From NCBI RefSeq assembly GCF_013820765.1, contig NZ_JABJVM010000003.1, positions 186,001-250,000 on the forward strand: 64,000 bases of DNA. Direction: 5' to 3'. The stretch is from Paenilisteria rustica. Lineage in GTDB: Bacteria; Bacillota; Bacilli; Lactobacillales; Listeriaceae. Shown in pieces: positions 23,886-33,541 of this stretch; the stretch's first letter is position 1; every line of letters begins with the position of its first letter. The notes under the pieces are model-generated. The model saw nothing but the letters and a program-made list of their open reading frames with translations, had not been told where the DNA came from and made no database searches. Both the position numbers and the translations under genes were made by a program.

Positions 23886-24545
23886 ATGAACTTATATCAA
23901 GATAGACGGCTATTTGCAGATGTCCTTAATATGATAGATGATCTTAATAAGAACAAGGTTTCAGCAAAAGCAGTTCAAGAAATTCAGCTCGAAAAAAATG
24001 AAATACTAGATTTGAATCAAGTAAAGGAAAGCATGTTTGTTATTTTATCTGGTGTCATTCAGACAGAGTGTGATAATGGGAACATTGTTGACTTTAGCAG
24101 TGAAGGCGAACTACTCTTTGCAGAGCCGATTCAAAATGATAAGCAAGAAGAATGGATTCCGAGTTATAAGACTATTACTAAATCAAGATTAGTGAAAATT
24201 GACAAAGAGTATTTTTTGAATTTTGCGTCTATAAAACCTTCTTATATGGAATTAATACTAAAGATGACGACTATCAAATTAATGTACGTATTTAATGACA
24301 GTAGGAAATATAATTTAACCGTGGAAGAACGCTTTGATTTTTCATTAGCTGAGCTTGGACAGTGCTTAGGTGTGAAAGAGGATGAGGATAGATATGTACT
24401 GCCAACCTACATTAATAAACACAAAATTGCTAGTTTCAGCAAAACATCTAGAAAATATACAGCGCAAAGACTTTCTGTATTAGAGAGCGAAGGAAACATC
24501 AATGTAGAAAAAAATAAAATACAGCTACACGCTTTGAATTTTTAA
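23886..24545 (+). CDS. PrfA-like Crp/Fnr family regulator 2
   Basis: 219 aa, ATG after GAAGAGGAGTTGAAAAT. Co-linear with the 20269 regulator over its whole length: beta-roll (ESMFVILSGVIQTECDNGN), dimer helix (LMYVFNDSRKYNLTVEERFDF is nearly the same in both) and an HTH with INKHKIASFSKTSRKYTAQR. The near-identical recognition helices predict that both proteins bind the same DNA box. The next adhesin gene is 113 nt downstream with no terminator, so they form an operon. Ligand unknown; residues for cAMP binding are not evident. Confidence 0.8.
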   Translation: MNLYQDRRLFADVLNMIDDLNKNKVSAKAVQEIQLEKNEILDLNQVKESMFVILSGVIQTECDNGNIVDFSSEGELLFAEPIQNDKQEEWIPSYKTITKSRLVKIDKEYFLNFASIKPSYMELILKMTTIKLMYVFNDSRKYNLTVEERFDFSLAELGQCLGVKEDEDRYVLPTYINKHKIASFSKTSRKYTAQRLSVLESEGNINVEKNKIQLHALNF

Positions 24546-24658
24546 TGGATGCTACGGGAAAGAGGTGATGTTTGCAATCATATAGCTGATACGCAGTAGT
24601 CTGAAGAAAGAGTATTATATATTAATAAAATAAGGTCATTTAAAAAAGGAGAAATAGA

Positions 24659-26389
24659 TTGAATAAGAAATTAGTAAGTAATGTAACAACACTAGCAGCT
24701 ATTGGGATAATTACCCTGAGTAGCTCAGTAGGATCAGTAAACGTATTTGCGAAAGAACAAACACAAGTGGCGACAACGCAGTCAGAAAGAGCATTAGAGA
24801 AATTACCACTACCATATTTAACTGCACCGCTCACCACAGAAACAACAATTATTAGTGGAGATGCCAATTATGTGGATCCAATATTGATGTTAACTCTAGG
24901 GATTCCAAATATAGGGAATATTCATTTGTATGGAGGAGGAGCATTTGAGTATAAACTGGATGAACCATTGCCAGCCTATACCCAAATCACACTCCAAACG
25001 CTTATAAATGATACTGATAATCCAGCATACAGTTCTAGGGTTACTGCAATAGTACAACAAGCTAAAATAAGCGTAAATGAAGTCTCAGATGCGGACAAAG
25101 TGGTCTCTGGGGTCGGATATGCTAATCAAGTAGCTAAAGTTGTGACTCCTGATGGTTCTTCATACACCGGCACAACTGGGGCTGATGGTAAATATACTGT
25201 TCAGATTCCAAGGCAAAAAGCTGGAGCTATCTTAAGCGTCACTTCAACTGATAGAGCTGGATATGTAGATACAAAACAAGTAACTGTAGTAGATAGACTA
25301 GGGCCAGATGAACCAGAATTGAATGTGGCGAATGCAACCGATAAGGTAATAACAGGGAAGGCAGAAGCAAATTCCAAAATTGAAATTACCATCACTAGAA
25401 CAGATGAAAGTGGTGTAGTTCAGACAGCAACTGCAAAAGGCACAACAGATGCAGATGGAATTTTCTCAATACCAACACTTGAATTAGCAGAAGGCGATGT
25501 TATCACTGCCACTGCAACAGATGCAGCAGGCTATGAAAGTGTAGAGGCAGAAATGACAGTTATATCTGCTGTCCAGCCAAGCGATGTAACGCTAAACGCA
25601 GTTGACAATGGAGCTACTACAATCACAGGTACTGGAACACCAGGATTAACAGCAGAAACAACACTAGGTGGTACAAAATACACTGCAGTTATTGATACAG
25701 AGGGTAATTACAGTATTACAATTCCAAAACAAAAAGCTGACACACTTGTGAAAGTTCACGAAACAAACAAAGCTGGCGTATCAGGACCTGACGCACAAGT
25801 GAAAGTCTATAACCACATTCCTCAAACCGGTGTAATCACAATCAATGATATTGTTCCAGGACAACAAGCAATCACAGGTAAAGTACCAGCAGATGCAGAG
25901 TTAGTAAGACTTGTCGTTAACGGCGTTGCACAACGAAATATGCAATCAGTCAATGGCGAATATAACATCTACAGCCGTTTCGTAACTGATAAAGATGGCA
26001 AGTTAGTTCGTCTAAAAGCAGGCGATGTTGTACAAGTTGATTACGGTACAAGAACACCAGCAAACATGATTGTTAAAACAACAGTGAAAGCAACAATCGT
26101 GAAACCAACTGTTGATCCAGTAACAGCAAAAGCAGAAAACGTAACTGGTAAAGTGCCAGAAGGAACACAAACAGTTCGTCTAACAGTGAATGGTATTGCG
26201 CAACGTGTTATCACACCAAACATCACAACAGGTGGTGGCATCAATGCAGATGGTACGTATAGTTTCTACACTCGTTTTGTAAAAGATGCGGATGGTAACA
26301 GCGTTCGTCTACAAGCAGGAGATGTTGTAGCAGTCGATTACGGCGTGCAAATCCCTGGTGATACAGCAACAAGCGTAACAGTTAAGTAA
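24659..26389 (+). CDS. Secreted multi-domain Ig-like adhesin 2
   Basis: 576 aa, TTG start after AAAGGAGAAATAGA. The signal peptide cleaves near VFAKE. A unique N-terminal region (about 35-140) is followed by Big_6-like repeats (KVVSGVGYANQVAKVVTPDG, GKYTVQIPRQKAG). The end has two terminal domains with VRLVVNGVAQRN and VRLTVNGIAQRV, closely matching adhesin 1 over the last ~280 residues, while the N-terminal parts differ. It has no LPXTG. It is probably a paralogue with a different binding tip, expressed with PrfA-like regulator 2. Confidence 0.8.
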   Translation: MNKKLVSNVTTLAAIGIITLSSSVGSVNVFAKEQTQVATTQSERALEKLPLPYLTAPLTTETTIISGDANYVDPILMLTLGIPNIGNIHLYGGGAFEYKLDEPLPAYTQITLQTLINDTDNPAYSSRVTAIVQQAKISVNEVSDADKVVSGVGYANQVAKVVTPDGSSYTGTTGADGKYTVQIPRQKAGAILSVTSTDRAGYVDTKQVTVVDRLGPDEPELNVANATDKVITGKAEANSKIEITITRTDESGVVQTATAKGTTDADGIFSIPTLELAEGDVITATATDAAGYESVEAEMTVISAVQPSDVTLNAVDNGATTITGTGTPGLTAETTLGGTKYTAVIDTEGNYSITIPKQKADTLVKVHETNKAGVSGPDAQVKVYNHIPQTGVITINDIVPGQQAITGKVPADAELVRLVVNGVAQRNMQSVNGEYNIYSRFVTDKDGKLVRLKAGDVVQVDYGTRTPANMIVKTTVKATIVKPTVDPVTAKAENVTGKVPEGTQTVRLTVNGIAQRVITPNITTGGGINADGTYSFYTRFVKDADGNSVRLQAGDVVAVDYGVQIPGDTATSVTVK

Positions 26390-26402
26390 TTGTAGTTTAC
26401 CG

Positions 26403-26436
26403 TATTTAGAGAGAGTCGTAGTACTTTCTCTAAATA
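26403..26436 (+). terminator. Hairpin after adhesin 2 (weak terminator)
   Basis: TATTTAGAGAGA pairs with TTTCTCTAAATA around a 10-nt loop; only TTTGTTCT follows, so termination may be partial. It lies between the adhesin and the lipoprotein that opens the polysaccharide locus. Confidence 0.55.
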
Positions 26437-26472
26437 TTTGTTCTAGAAAGCGATAGAGAGAGGAATCAACAA

Positions 26473-27159
26473 ATGAAAAAGATAGTAATTGCAACATTAT
26501 GCGTCGGCATCCTAGCGATTGGAGCAGGATGTAGCCATACAAGTGATAACGAATCAAAAGAAACAAAAACAGAAACCACAGCGAAAGCAAAAGAAGAAAC
26601 AAAAGAAGTAAAGGCTGAAACGAAAGCAAAAGAAGAAACAAAAACAGAAGTGAAAAAACCAGCAACAACAGAAACAAAACCTAAAACCACAACAGCAGCA
26701 CCAAAAAAAGAAGCAAAATCCGAAGACACTACGAAAACAGAAGAAAAAACACAAACAGAAGCAAAAACACCAGCGAAAACAACACCAAAACCAGCAACAA
26801 CAAACACAGCCTTAACAAAAACAATTTCTGGTGTGGAATTAACAATCAAAGATGTGACAGAAATCCCATCTGGCGAAAAAGCAGATGATCAACCCATCTT
26901 GAAGATTAGCGCACATATTAAAAATACAACTGCTTCACCGAAATTTTTCGATAGCTTAGGTATGGATGTTTATAATAAAGCAGGCAAAAAACTGAAATGG
27001 TACCCTTCTACTAACTTTGCAGGTTCACTAGATCCACAAAAAGAAACAGATGGTGATTCATTCTACGTATCGTCTGGTGAAGGCCCATACAAAATTGTTT
27101 ACACAGATTTGGATAGCCCTTCCAATAAAGCAACATGGACGAACATAAAAGCAAAGTAA
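26473..27159 (+). CDS. Lipoprotein with Lys/Glu/Thr-rich linker and DUF4352-like domain
   Basis: 228 aa. The lipobox is AIGAGC, so the protein would be lipid-anchored outside. Residues about 25-112 are a low-complexity linker of Lys, Glu, Thr and Ala (TKTE, KEETK repeats) that could span the wall. Residues about 115-228 form a beta-domain (TISGVELTIKDVTEIPSG, PILKISAHIKNT, YKIVYTDL) like the DUF4352/DUF5067 group of extracellular domains. It is 33 nt before the CpsC-like gene in the same direction, so it may be the first gene of the polysaccharide operon. Function unknown. Confidence 0.75.
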   Translation: MKKIVIATLCVGILAIGAGCSHTSDNESKETKTETTAKAKEETKEVKAETKAKEETKTEVKKPATTETKPKTTTAAPKKEAKSEDTTKTEEKTQTEAKTPAKTTPKPATTNTALTKTISGVELTIKDVTEIPSGEKADDQPILKISAHIKNTTASPKFFDSLGMDVYNKAGKKLKWYPSTNFAGSLDPQKETDGDSFYVSSGEGPYKIVYTDLDSPSNKATWTNIKAK

Positions 27160-27192
27160 CAAAGGGAATATAAAAAGTAATAGGAGATATGT

Positions 27193-27870
27193 ATGAACAA
27201 CAGAATTGATTTAGCATCTGTGCTTAACATTATCAAACGTAAATTTTATATTCTACTCATTTGCATTGCAGTTTCGGTGGCGGCAATCGTTGGTCTCACT
27301 TACATGACAGTGGAACCAACGTACAAAGCCTCCACAGAAGTACTTATTGAGCAAAGTCAAATGGAGAATAATCAGCAGACACAACAAGATCAAACGAGCA
27401 CGCAACTACTAAACACGTACCTTGTTATTATCAAGAGTGCGTCGATCACGAATGAAGTCGCGAGTAACCTCAGCTTTGAAATGACTCCGAAACAAGTAAG
27501 TAATAGTCTAACCGTTGAGAACGCCTCGGGATCTAAAGTTATTTCTATTATTGCAACAGCAAGCTCACCAGAACAAGCGACAGAAATCGTCAACGAAACA
27601 ACAGAAGAACTAAAAACCGCAGCCCCAGACATTTTGAAAAACAGTTCTGTTATCGTCTTAGAAAAAGCGGCTGTTGGAAATAGCAAGACGCCGGTAGCGC
27701 CAAATTACAAAACAATCGGCGTATTAGCAGTATTTCTTGGTCTATTTGTAGGCGCATTTATTATCTACCTTGGTCAATTATTGAACGCGAGAATTCGCAC
27801 GAAAGATGATGTGGAAGCATTAACTGATTATCCTGTATTGGGTAAAGTAAGCAAGGTGAAAAAACGATGA
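27193..27870 (+). CDS. Wzz/YveK-type polysaccharide co-polymerase (CpsC/CapA-like)
   Basis: 225 aa, ATG after TAGGAGATATGT. Two membrane helices (ILLICIAVSVAAIVGLTYM near residues 17-35 and IGVLAVFLGLFVGAFIIYLG near 176-195) flank an extracellular loop with TYKASTEVLIEQSQ, the Wzz signature. In Gram-positives this protein sets chain length and activates the partner tyrosine kinase via its C-terminal cytoplasmic tail. The stop overlaps the kinase start (ATGA), the usual CpsC-CpsD coupling. Confidence 0.88.
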   Translation: MNNRIDLASVLNIIKRKFYILLICIAVSVAAIVGLTYMTVEPTYKASTEVLIEQSQMENNQQTQQDQTSTQLLNTYLVIIKSASITNEVASNLSFEMTPKQVSNSLTVENASGSKVISIIATASSPEQATEIVNETTEELKTAAPDILKNSSVIVLEKAAVGNSKTPVAPNYKTIGVLAVFLGLFVGAFIIYLGQLLNARIRTKDDVEALTDYPVLGKVSKVKKR

Positions 27871-28541
27871 GTAAGAAAAGAAGAAAAGATGATACGAACT
27901 TAAAAGATTTAAGTGTTAAAAATACAGAAGAGTTAAAGATGATACGAACGAATATTGGTTTTATTAATAAAGACATCAAAACGATGATGTTTACTTCCTA
28001 TTCTCCGGCAGAAGGGAAATCGACTTTGATAGGCGTCATGGCAGAAGTTTTTGCGCAACAAGGCAAGAAAGTGCTAATTATCGATGCGGATTTTAGAAGA
28101 CCGACACAAAATAAGAAATTCAAATTATTAAACCAAGCTGGACTCAGTACCTACCTTCAAAGAGGTGTTGATGAGAGTTGGGAAGGCCTGGTCCAAGATA
28201 CACTTTTCAAAGATGTCTATTTATTGCCAGCTGGTCCAATTCCTCCCAATCCGACTGAATTAGCGGATAGCGATAAGTTTAAAGAAATGCTAGAGCAAGC
28301 GAAAGAAATATTCGATCTTGTACTCATCGATGCACCGCCAGCAGGTATTTCCGATACTAAAATTCTATCGAGTCGTGCAGAAGGCGTTGTATTCATCGTA
28401 GAAGACAATCGAGTGAAAAAAGCGCAGTTCCAAAACGCGCTAGAAGTATTAGAACAAGCAGGTGCGAACATTCTTGGTATCGTACTGAATAAAGTGAAGC
28501 GAAGTAAAAAAGATTCCGCATATTATTATTATAATTATTAA
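27867..28541 (+). CDS. CpsD/CapB-family autophosphorylating tyrosine kinase (BY-kinase)
   Basis: 224 aa. Walker A SPAEGKST, Walker A' VLIIDADFRRP and Walker B LVLIDAPPA are all present. The tyrosine cluster DSAYYYYNY at the extreme C-terminus is the autophosphorylation site. This cytoplasmic kinase works with the upstream CpsC-like protein to control polymer length and export. Its cognate phosphatase would normally be CpsB, but the only CpsB-like gene here (37600) has altered metal ligands. The stop overlaps the next start (TAATG). Confidence 0.92.
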   Translation: MSKKRRKDDTNLKDLSVKNTEELKMIRTNIGFINKDIKTMMFTSYSPAEGKSTLIGVMAEVFAQQGKKVLIIDADFRRPTQNKKFKLLNQAGLSTYLQRGVDESWEGLVQDTLFKDVYLLPAGPIPPNPTELADSDKFKEMLEQAKEIFDLVLIDAPPAGISDTKILSSRAEGVVFIVEDNRVKKAQFQNALEVLEQAGANILGIVLNKVKRSKKDSAYYYYNY

Positions 28542-29635
28542 TGCGAAATGAAGAGGAAGTGTATGTATTGCCCATTTCAAAAGAAGCGTTGCAAGTGATT
28601 ATTGGTAGGCCGATTAGAGATATTGCAGCACCGAATTTTCCGAACGAATTAACGGATAAGACGATCCTTGTAACCGGGGCTGGCGGAACGATTGGCTCAG
28701 AAATTTGCCGACAACTAGTACCATACAAGCCGGAACATATTATTTTGTTTGGACATGGCGAAAATAGTATTTACCAAATCGGCAAAGAGCTAGCGCAAGA
28801 GTATCCCGATCAAAGGCACACGAAGGTTATTGGCGATGTGCAGAGTAAAGAAGACATTGAGCGTGTGTTACAAAGATTTCCTGTCGACATTATCTACCAC
28901 GCAGCGGCGCACAAACACGTACCGCTGATGGAAGAAAATCCATATGTTGCTGTGATGAATAATGTCGTTGGCACGAAGAACATTGTCGATATGGCAGATG
29001 AGTATCTTGTCGACAAATGCATCATGGTTTCAACAGATAAAGCCGTTTCCCCAACGAGCACGATGGGAGCGACGAAGCGTATTGCCGAAACGATTGTAGC
29101 GAATAAAAGCGAAACGAGTAAAACATGTTTTTCGACCGTTCGATTCGGAAATGTTTTGAACAGTCGAGGTAGTGTTATTCCACTTTTCCAAGAGCAAATT
29201 GAGCGTGGTGGCCCGATTACGATTACGCATCCGGATATGGCACGTTATTTTATGACCATCGATGAAGCGGCTGATTTAGTCGTTCGCGCGAGTTTTAGTG
29301 CTAAGGGTGGCGAAATATTTGTACTCGATATGGGCGATGAAGTAACGATTTTAGATGTCGCAAAGCGCCTGATTGCGCTGAATAATAAGCCGAATATTGA
29401 AATTATTTTTAGCGGTATTCGTAATGGTGAGAAGTTAAATGAAGATTTGATGGAAGAAGCTGAGAATGCTGTCAAAAATGAAGAATTAAACGTTTTTATC
29501 GGTAAAGCTTTGACTGGTAATGAGGAAGAAATAGCGACGTTAATCCAAGAAGTAAAACAAATGGATGATAGTGAGATTATAAAACGATTGCTTAGTTTAG
29601 CGAATTCAGTACAGCAATTGGAAAAAATTCAGTAA
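28541..29635 (+). CDS. UDP-N-acetylglucosamine 4,6-dehydratase (CapD/PglF/FlaA1 type)
   Basis: 364 aa, the short soluble form without the N-terminal membrane domain of full-length CapD/PglF. Rossmann loop TGAGGTIGSEICRQL near residue 45. The catalytic region STDKAVSPTSTMGATKR has Ser/Thr, Asp, Lys and a Met in place of the usual SDR Tyr, the form known from WbpM/PglF/FlaA1 enzymes. It converts UDP-GlcNAc to the 4-keto-6-deoxy sugar. The aminotransferase at 36442 is the natural next step. Third gene of the polysaccharide operon, translationally coupled to the kinase. Confidence 0.87.
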   Translation: MRNEEEVYVLPISKEALQVIIGRPIRDIAAPNFPNELTDKTILVTGAGGTIGSEICRQLVPYKPEHIILFGHGENSIYQIGKELAQEYPDQRHTKVIGDVQSKEDIERVLQRFPVDIIYHAAAHKHVPLMEENPYVAVMNNVVGTKNIVDMADEYLVDKCIMVSTDKAVSPTSTMGATKRIAETIVANKSETSKTCFSTVRFGNVLNSRGSVIPLFQEQIERGGPITITHPDMARYFMTIDEAADLVVRASFSAKGGEIFVLDMGDEVTILDVAKRLIALNNKPNIEIIFSGIRNGEKLNEDLMEEAENAVKNEELNVFIGKALTGNEEEIATLIQEVKQMDDSEIIKRLLSLANSVQQLEKIQ

Positions 29636-29655
29636 ATGTGGAGGCAATTTAAATA

Positions 29656-30993
29656 ATGATGAAAGAACTTTTAGCAAATAAAATTGAAAATAAAACAATG
29701 ACGGTGGGAGTAATTGGTCTTGGCTATGTCGGACTTCCCCTTGCAGTAGCGTTTAGTTCTGCTGGTTATCAAGTTGTTGGGTTTGATATAGATACAGAGA
29801 AAGTGAGTCAGCTAAATAACGGGAATTCTTACATCATTGATATTAGTGATGACGCATTGAAAACGGAATTAGCAAGTGGCTTCCAAGCGACAACGGATTT
29901 TAGCTTACTTGCTGAGATGGATGCGATTAGTATTTGTGTCCCGACCCCGCTTACGAAGGCGCAAACGCCAGATATTTCATATATCGAGAGTGCCGTAAGC
30001 CAAATTAATACGTACAAACGTCCAGGCCAGCTGATTACCCTTGAAAGTACGACATATCCCGGTACGACTGAGGAATTGATTGAACGAATTTTCGAGCAAG
30101 AAAGTTATGTTGTTGGTGTGGATTACTTCTTATGTTTCTCCCCTGAACGTGTTGATCCAGGTAACCCTGTCTATAATACGAAAAATACCCCGAAAGTAAT
30201 TGGCGGCACAACGTTTGCTTGTACGGCGCTAGGCAAGAAATTATACGAACAAGTTATTCCAAATATGGTGGCGGTATCGTCTCCGAAAGTCGCGGAAATG
30301 AGTAAGCTAATCGAGAATACATTCCGCAGTATTAATATCGCTTTTGTGAACGAATTGGCGATGCTTTCCGACACGATTGATGTGGATGTATGGGAAGCGA
30401 TTGAGGCGGCTGGCACGAAACCATTCGGCTTTATGAAATTCCAACCGGGCCCAGGAATCGGCGGACACTGTATCCCACTTGATCCGATGTACTTGAGCTG
30501 GAAAGCAAAAGAATCGAACTTTTACAGCAGCTTCATTGACTTGGCGCAAGAGATTAATCGCTTGATGCCGGAAGTCGTGATTGAAAAAGCGAACGATACG
30601 CTGAATACGGCGAAAAAGGCGCTAAATGGTTCGCGTGTATTATTACTCGGCGTGGCGTATAAGCAGGATATTGACGATGTTCGTGAATCGCCAGCGCTTG
30701 AAATCTACGAATTGCTACAAGAACGTGGCGCAGTGGTAGACGTGATGGATCCATTTGTTGCTACTTTCCGTGATGCGCATGGTAATACCGTGGAAACAAC
30801 GAACGATACGGCGTACGGTGATTATGATTTAGCGATTATGTTGACGCCGCACAGTGCCTTTGATCTTCCAGAAATCGCAGCAAAAAGCCAACTCGTTTTG
30901 GATACGAAAAACGCCTTTAATGCTATCGAAGCGACGAATGTCTACACGATGGGTAAAATGGCGAAAAATAAACAAGTTCCTGTATATAAATGA
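29656..30993 (+). CDS. Nucleotide-sugar dehydrogenase (UDP-GlcNAc/ManNAc 6-dehydrogenase type)
   Basis: 445 aa. N-terminal NAD-binding motif GVIGLGYVGLPLAVAFSSAG. The catalytic segment GPGIGGHCIPLDPMYLSWKA contains the active-site Cys. The WKA motif and following FYSSFIDLAQEINRLMP are closest to the WbpA/WecC group, which oxidises UDP-GlcNAc or UDP-ManNAc to the uronic acid, rather than to UDP-glucose dehydrogenases. It therefore supplies an acidic amino sugar for the repeat unit. ATGA overlap with the flippase gene. Confidence 0.87.
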   Translation: MMKELLANKIENKTMTVGVIGLGYVGLPLAVAFSSAGYQVVGFDIDTEKVSQLNNGNSYIIDISDDALKTELASGFQATTDFSLLAEMDAISICVPTPLTKAQTPDISYIESAVSQINTYKRPGQLITLESTTYPGTTEELIERIFEQESYVVGVDYFLCFSPERVDPGNPVYNTKNTPKVIGGTTFACTALGKKLYEQVIPNMVAVSSPKVAEMSKLIENTFRSINIAFVNELAMLSDTIDVDVWEAIEAAGTKPFGFMKFQPGPGIGGHCIPLDPMYLSWKAKESNFYSSFIDLAQEINRLMPEVVIEKANDTLNTAKKALNGSRVLLLGVAYKQDIDDVRESPALEIYELLQERGAVVDVMDPFVATFRDAHGNTVETTNDTAYGDYDLAIMLTPHSAFDLPEIAAKSQLVLDTKNAFNAIEATNVYTMGKMAKNKQVPVYK

Positions 30994-32240
30994 ATAAGCA
31001 GTCTTCTTTCTTGAAAAATTTCCTCGTGCTTTTCTCGGGGAATACGATGGCGCAAGTAATTGTTATCGCGGTATCGCCAATCTTGACCCGATTGTATGCA
31101 CCAGATGATTTTGGAATGTTTTCTGTATACAGTTCGATTTTAATTGTGCTTTTAACTTTCTCGTCGCTCTGTTTAGAGAAGGCGATTCCGATAGAAAAAA
31201 ATCAGCGTAACGTTGTGCAACTTGTTTATATAAGCTGCATAACAATTAGTATTGTTGCTATTTTGAACACCGTGTTGTACGCCGCTTTTGATTGGTCGTT
31301 ATTTACCGTATTTCAAGTGAAAACGAATATTTGGTTGCAGCTACTGTTATCGTGTGCGTTAGTTTTTGCAGGTGTGTATCAGGTGCTGAGTTACCAAGCT
31401 ATCAGACAGAAGGAATATCGCGAAATAACGGCTTCAAAGATGGGACAATCATTCGGTACAGCGGGAGGTCAAGTTGGCTTAGCGTTTGTACCGGGAATGT
31501 TCAGCGGCTTAATTATAGGTGACGTGATTGGGCGCTTTTTCGGCCTAGTTATGTTGACGCAACGTTTCTTAAAGACAAACCCACTACAAAAAATCAGACC
31601 AAAACGCATGAAATATTTATTATGGAAATACCGGGAATATCCTTTGTTCTCAACACTTTCAACACTGTGTAATAGTTTATCGTTGCAACTCGTGATTTTA
31701 TTGCTGATGAGTTTTTACGGCTCGGAAGTGGTTGGTTATTATTCACTGACACAAAAAGCGATTGGAGTGCCGATAACATTGATTGGTATCGCGATTTCGC
31801 AAGTGTTTTATGGGGAAGCCGCCGAGAAAGGCAAGACGGATCGGGCTTCGGTATATGCACTTTACATGACGATTATTAAGCGATTGAGTATGGTCGCTGT
31901 TCCGGCAATCATCGTGCTAGTCTTTGTGGCTCCTTCATTATTTGGATTTGTGTTTGGTGAAGAGTGGACGAGATCAGGAGAATTTGTGCAGTATGTTTCT
32001 TTCTTGTTTTTAGGACAATTGATTTTCATGCCGGTTTCGCAAGTGTTATACGCAACGGGGCATCAGAAAATGCAGCTGATGTGGGATGTTGGTAGATGTA
32101 TTATCGTTTTTGCAGGCATGTATTTGCTGCATATGATGGGAGCAAGTGTCGAAGTTGTATTAATCTATTTTGGTACTGTGATGGGACTCAGTTATTTTGT
32201 TTTAGGGTACATGGGATGGCTTGTTTTACGGACAAAGTAA
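30990..32240 (+). CDS. Wzx-type oligosaccharide flippase
   Basis: 416 aa, about 12-14 hydrophobic helices, starting FLKNFLVLFSGNTMAQVIVI and followed by LTRLYAPDDFGMFSVYSSI, the hallmark opening of the PST/MATE flippase family. It moves undecaprenyl-PP-linked repeat units across the membrane. The start overlaps the upstream stop. With a separate polymerase gene next door, this defines a Wzx/Wzy-dependent pathway. Confidence 0.88.
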   Translation: MNKQSSFLKNFLVLFSGNTMAQVIVIAVSPILTRLYAPDDFGMFSVYSSILIVLLTFSSLCLEKAIPIEKNQRNVVQLVYISCITISIVAILNTVLYAAFDWSLFTVFQVKTNIWLQLLLSCALVFAGVYQVLSYQAIRQKEYREITASKMGQSFGTAGGQVGLAFVPGMFSGLIIGDVIGRFFGLVMLTQRFLKTNPLQKIRPKRMKYLLWKYREYPLFSTLSTLCNSLSLQLVILLLMSFYGSEVVGYYSLTQKAIGVPITLIGIAISQVFYGEAAEKGKTDRASVYALYMTIIKRLSMVAVPAIIVLVFVAPSLFGFVFGEEWTRSGEFVQYVSFLFLGQLIFMPVSQVLYATGHQKMQLMWDVGRCIIVFAGMYLLHMMGASVEVVLIYFGTVMGLSYFVLGYMGWLVLRTK

Positions 32241-32251
32241 AGGAGTAATCA

Positions 32252-33541
32252 ATGAAAGTTATTCAATATTTTTTAGTATTCATCTATGTATTATTGCTTC
32301 ACGTGTCATACGCGGACTTTATTTCACCCAATTTTGCTTATCTAGGCTATACGATGGGTTCACTAGATTTTGTGAGTTTCGCGTTGTCATTGCTGATGAT
32401 TTTCACTCCTTTACTAGTCGCTAAAGTGGCTGTGACGGAGCCTTCGGGAATATTTTTCTGGATTATTTATGTGATTGTTTATATCCCAGTTTTATTGATT
32501 CCAAATTATTTGTATGGTGTAGTGCCACTTGCGAATTGGATAACGAATTTTATGTTGTTGGGTTGCCTGTTTCTTTTGTATTCTGTGGCTTCTTGGCGAA
32601 TGTTATCGATTCCGGTTTTGAGAGTGCGAGCAACTTTTGCAAAATGGCTGTATATCGGGATGACAAGTGCCCTGTTTTTATATATTTTAAGTGTTTCTGG
32701 CGTTCATTTGAAGCCGCCTGTTGATTCGGAAGATATTTATGCAGCGCGTTTAGGATTTCGTGAAAATACATCGCCGATTATGGGTTATGGGATGCAGTGG
32801 CTTGCGAAGGCACTGAATCCGGTGCTTGTTATATACGGCTTGCTGGAGAAGAAAATCTTTTTTGTTTTATTAGGTTTCTTTATGCAGTATCTACTTTTCA
32901 CGACAAATGGATTGAAATCTACCTTGATGTCGACAGCGTTACTTATTTTAGTGTTTGTGGCGTTGAGAATGAAAGGGAAGTATTTTTCGCTACTGTTTGT
33001 AGGCGGGATTTCGATGATGTTATTGATAAGTATTGGCTATGATTACATGACTTCAACGTTTGAATTAACAAGTTTACTATCACGTAGAATGATTTTCACG
33101 CCAGGTTTATTGATGAATTACTATGTGGATTTCTTTTCTCAACATGAACAAATGAGGCTTTCTTACAGTTTTCTGAGCGGTATTTTTGAGAATCCATATG
33201 GTATTACACCGCCGTTTATTATTGGAGAAACGTACTTTAACCGTCCTGATATGGCGGCGAATGCGAATCTGTTTGCAGATGGTTTTGCGAACTTTGGTTA
33301 TATCGGCATTGGTGTGTATACATTCGTTGCGGCGATTATTTTATGGGTGTACAACAGCTTGGCGAAAGGTGCGTATAAAGCGTTTGGTATGTTGCTGATT
33401 GTTATGCCGGTTTGGAGTTTGACTGATACGTCACTGACAACGGTATTTTTAACGCATGGTTTACTGCTAGCGATTATTATTATGTACATTTTACGTGGGA
33501 TTGGAGGAAAAGGCTTTGGCGATAAAAGTGCTAAACATTAG
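32252..33541 (+). CDS. Wzy-type oligosaccharide repeat-unit polymerase
   Basis: 429 aa, ATG after AAAGGAGTAATCA. About 11-12 hydrophobic segments with a large extracytoplasmic loop near residues 270-350 (RRMIFTPGLLMNYYVDFFSQ, PYGITPPFIIGE). This pattern and the operon context identify an O-antigen-polymerase-like Wzy; sequence conservation in this family is always low. It joins flipped repeat units, with the CpsC-like protein controlling length. Its 3' end overlaps the next gene by 26 nt. Confidence 0.83.
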   Translation: MKVIQYFLVFIYVLLLHVSYADFISPNFAYLGYTMGSLDFVSFALSLLMIFTPLLVAKVAVTEPSGIFFWIIYVIVYIPVLLIPNYLYGVVPLANWITNFMLLGCLFLLYSVASWRMLSIPVLRVRATFAKWLYIGMTSALFLYILSVSGVHLKPPVDSEDIYAARLGFRENTSPIMGYGMQWLAKALNPVLVIYGLLEKKIFFVLLGFFMQYLLFTTNGLKSTLMSTALLILVFVALRMKGKYFSLLFVGGISMMLLISIGYDYMTSTFELTSLLSRRMIFTPGLLMNYYVDFFSQHEQMRLSYSFLSGIFENPYGITPPFIIGETYFNRPDMAANANLFADGFANFGYIGIGVYTFVAAIILWVYNSLAKGAYKAFGMLLIVMPVWSLTDTSLTTVFLTHGLLLAIIIMYILRGIGGKGFGDKSAKH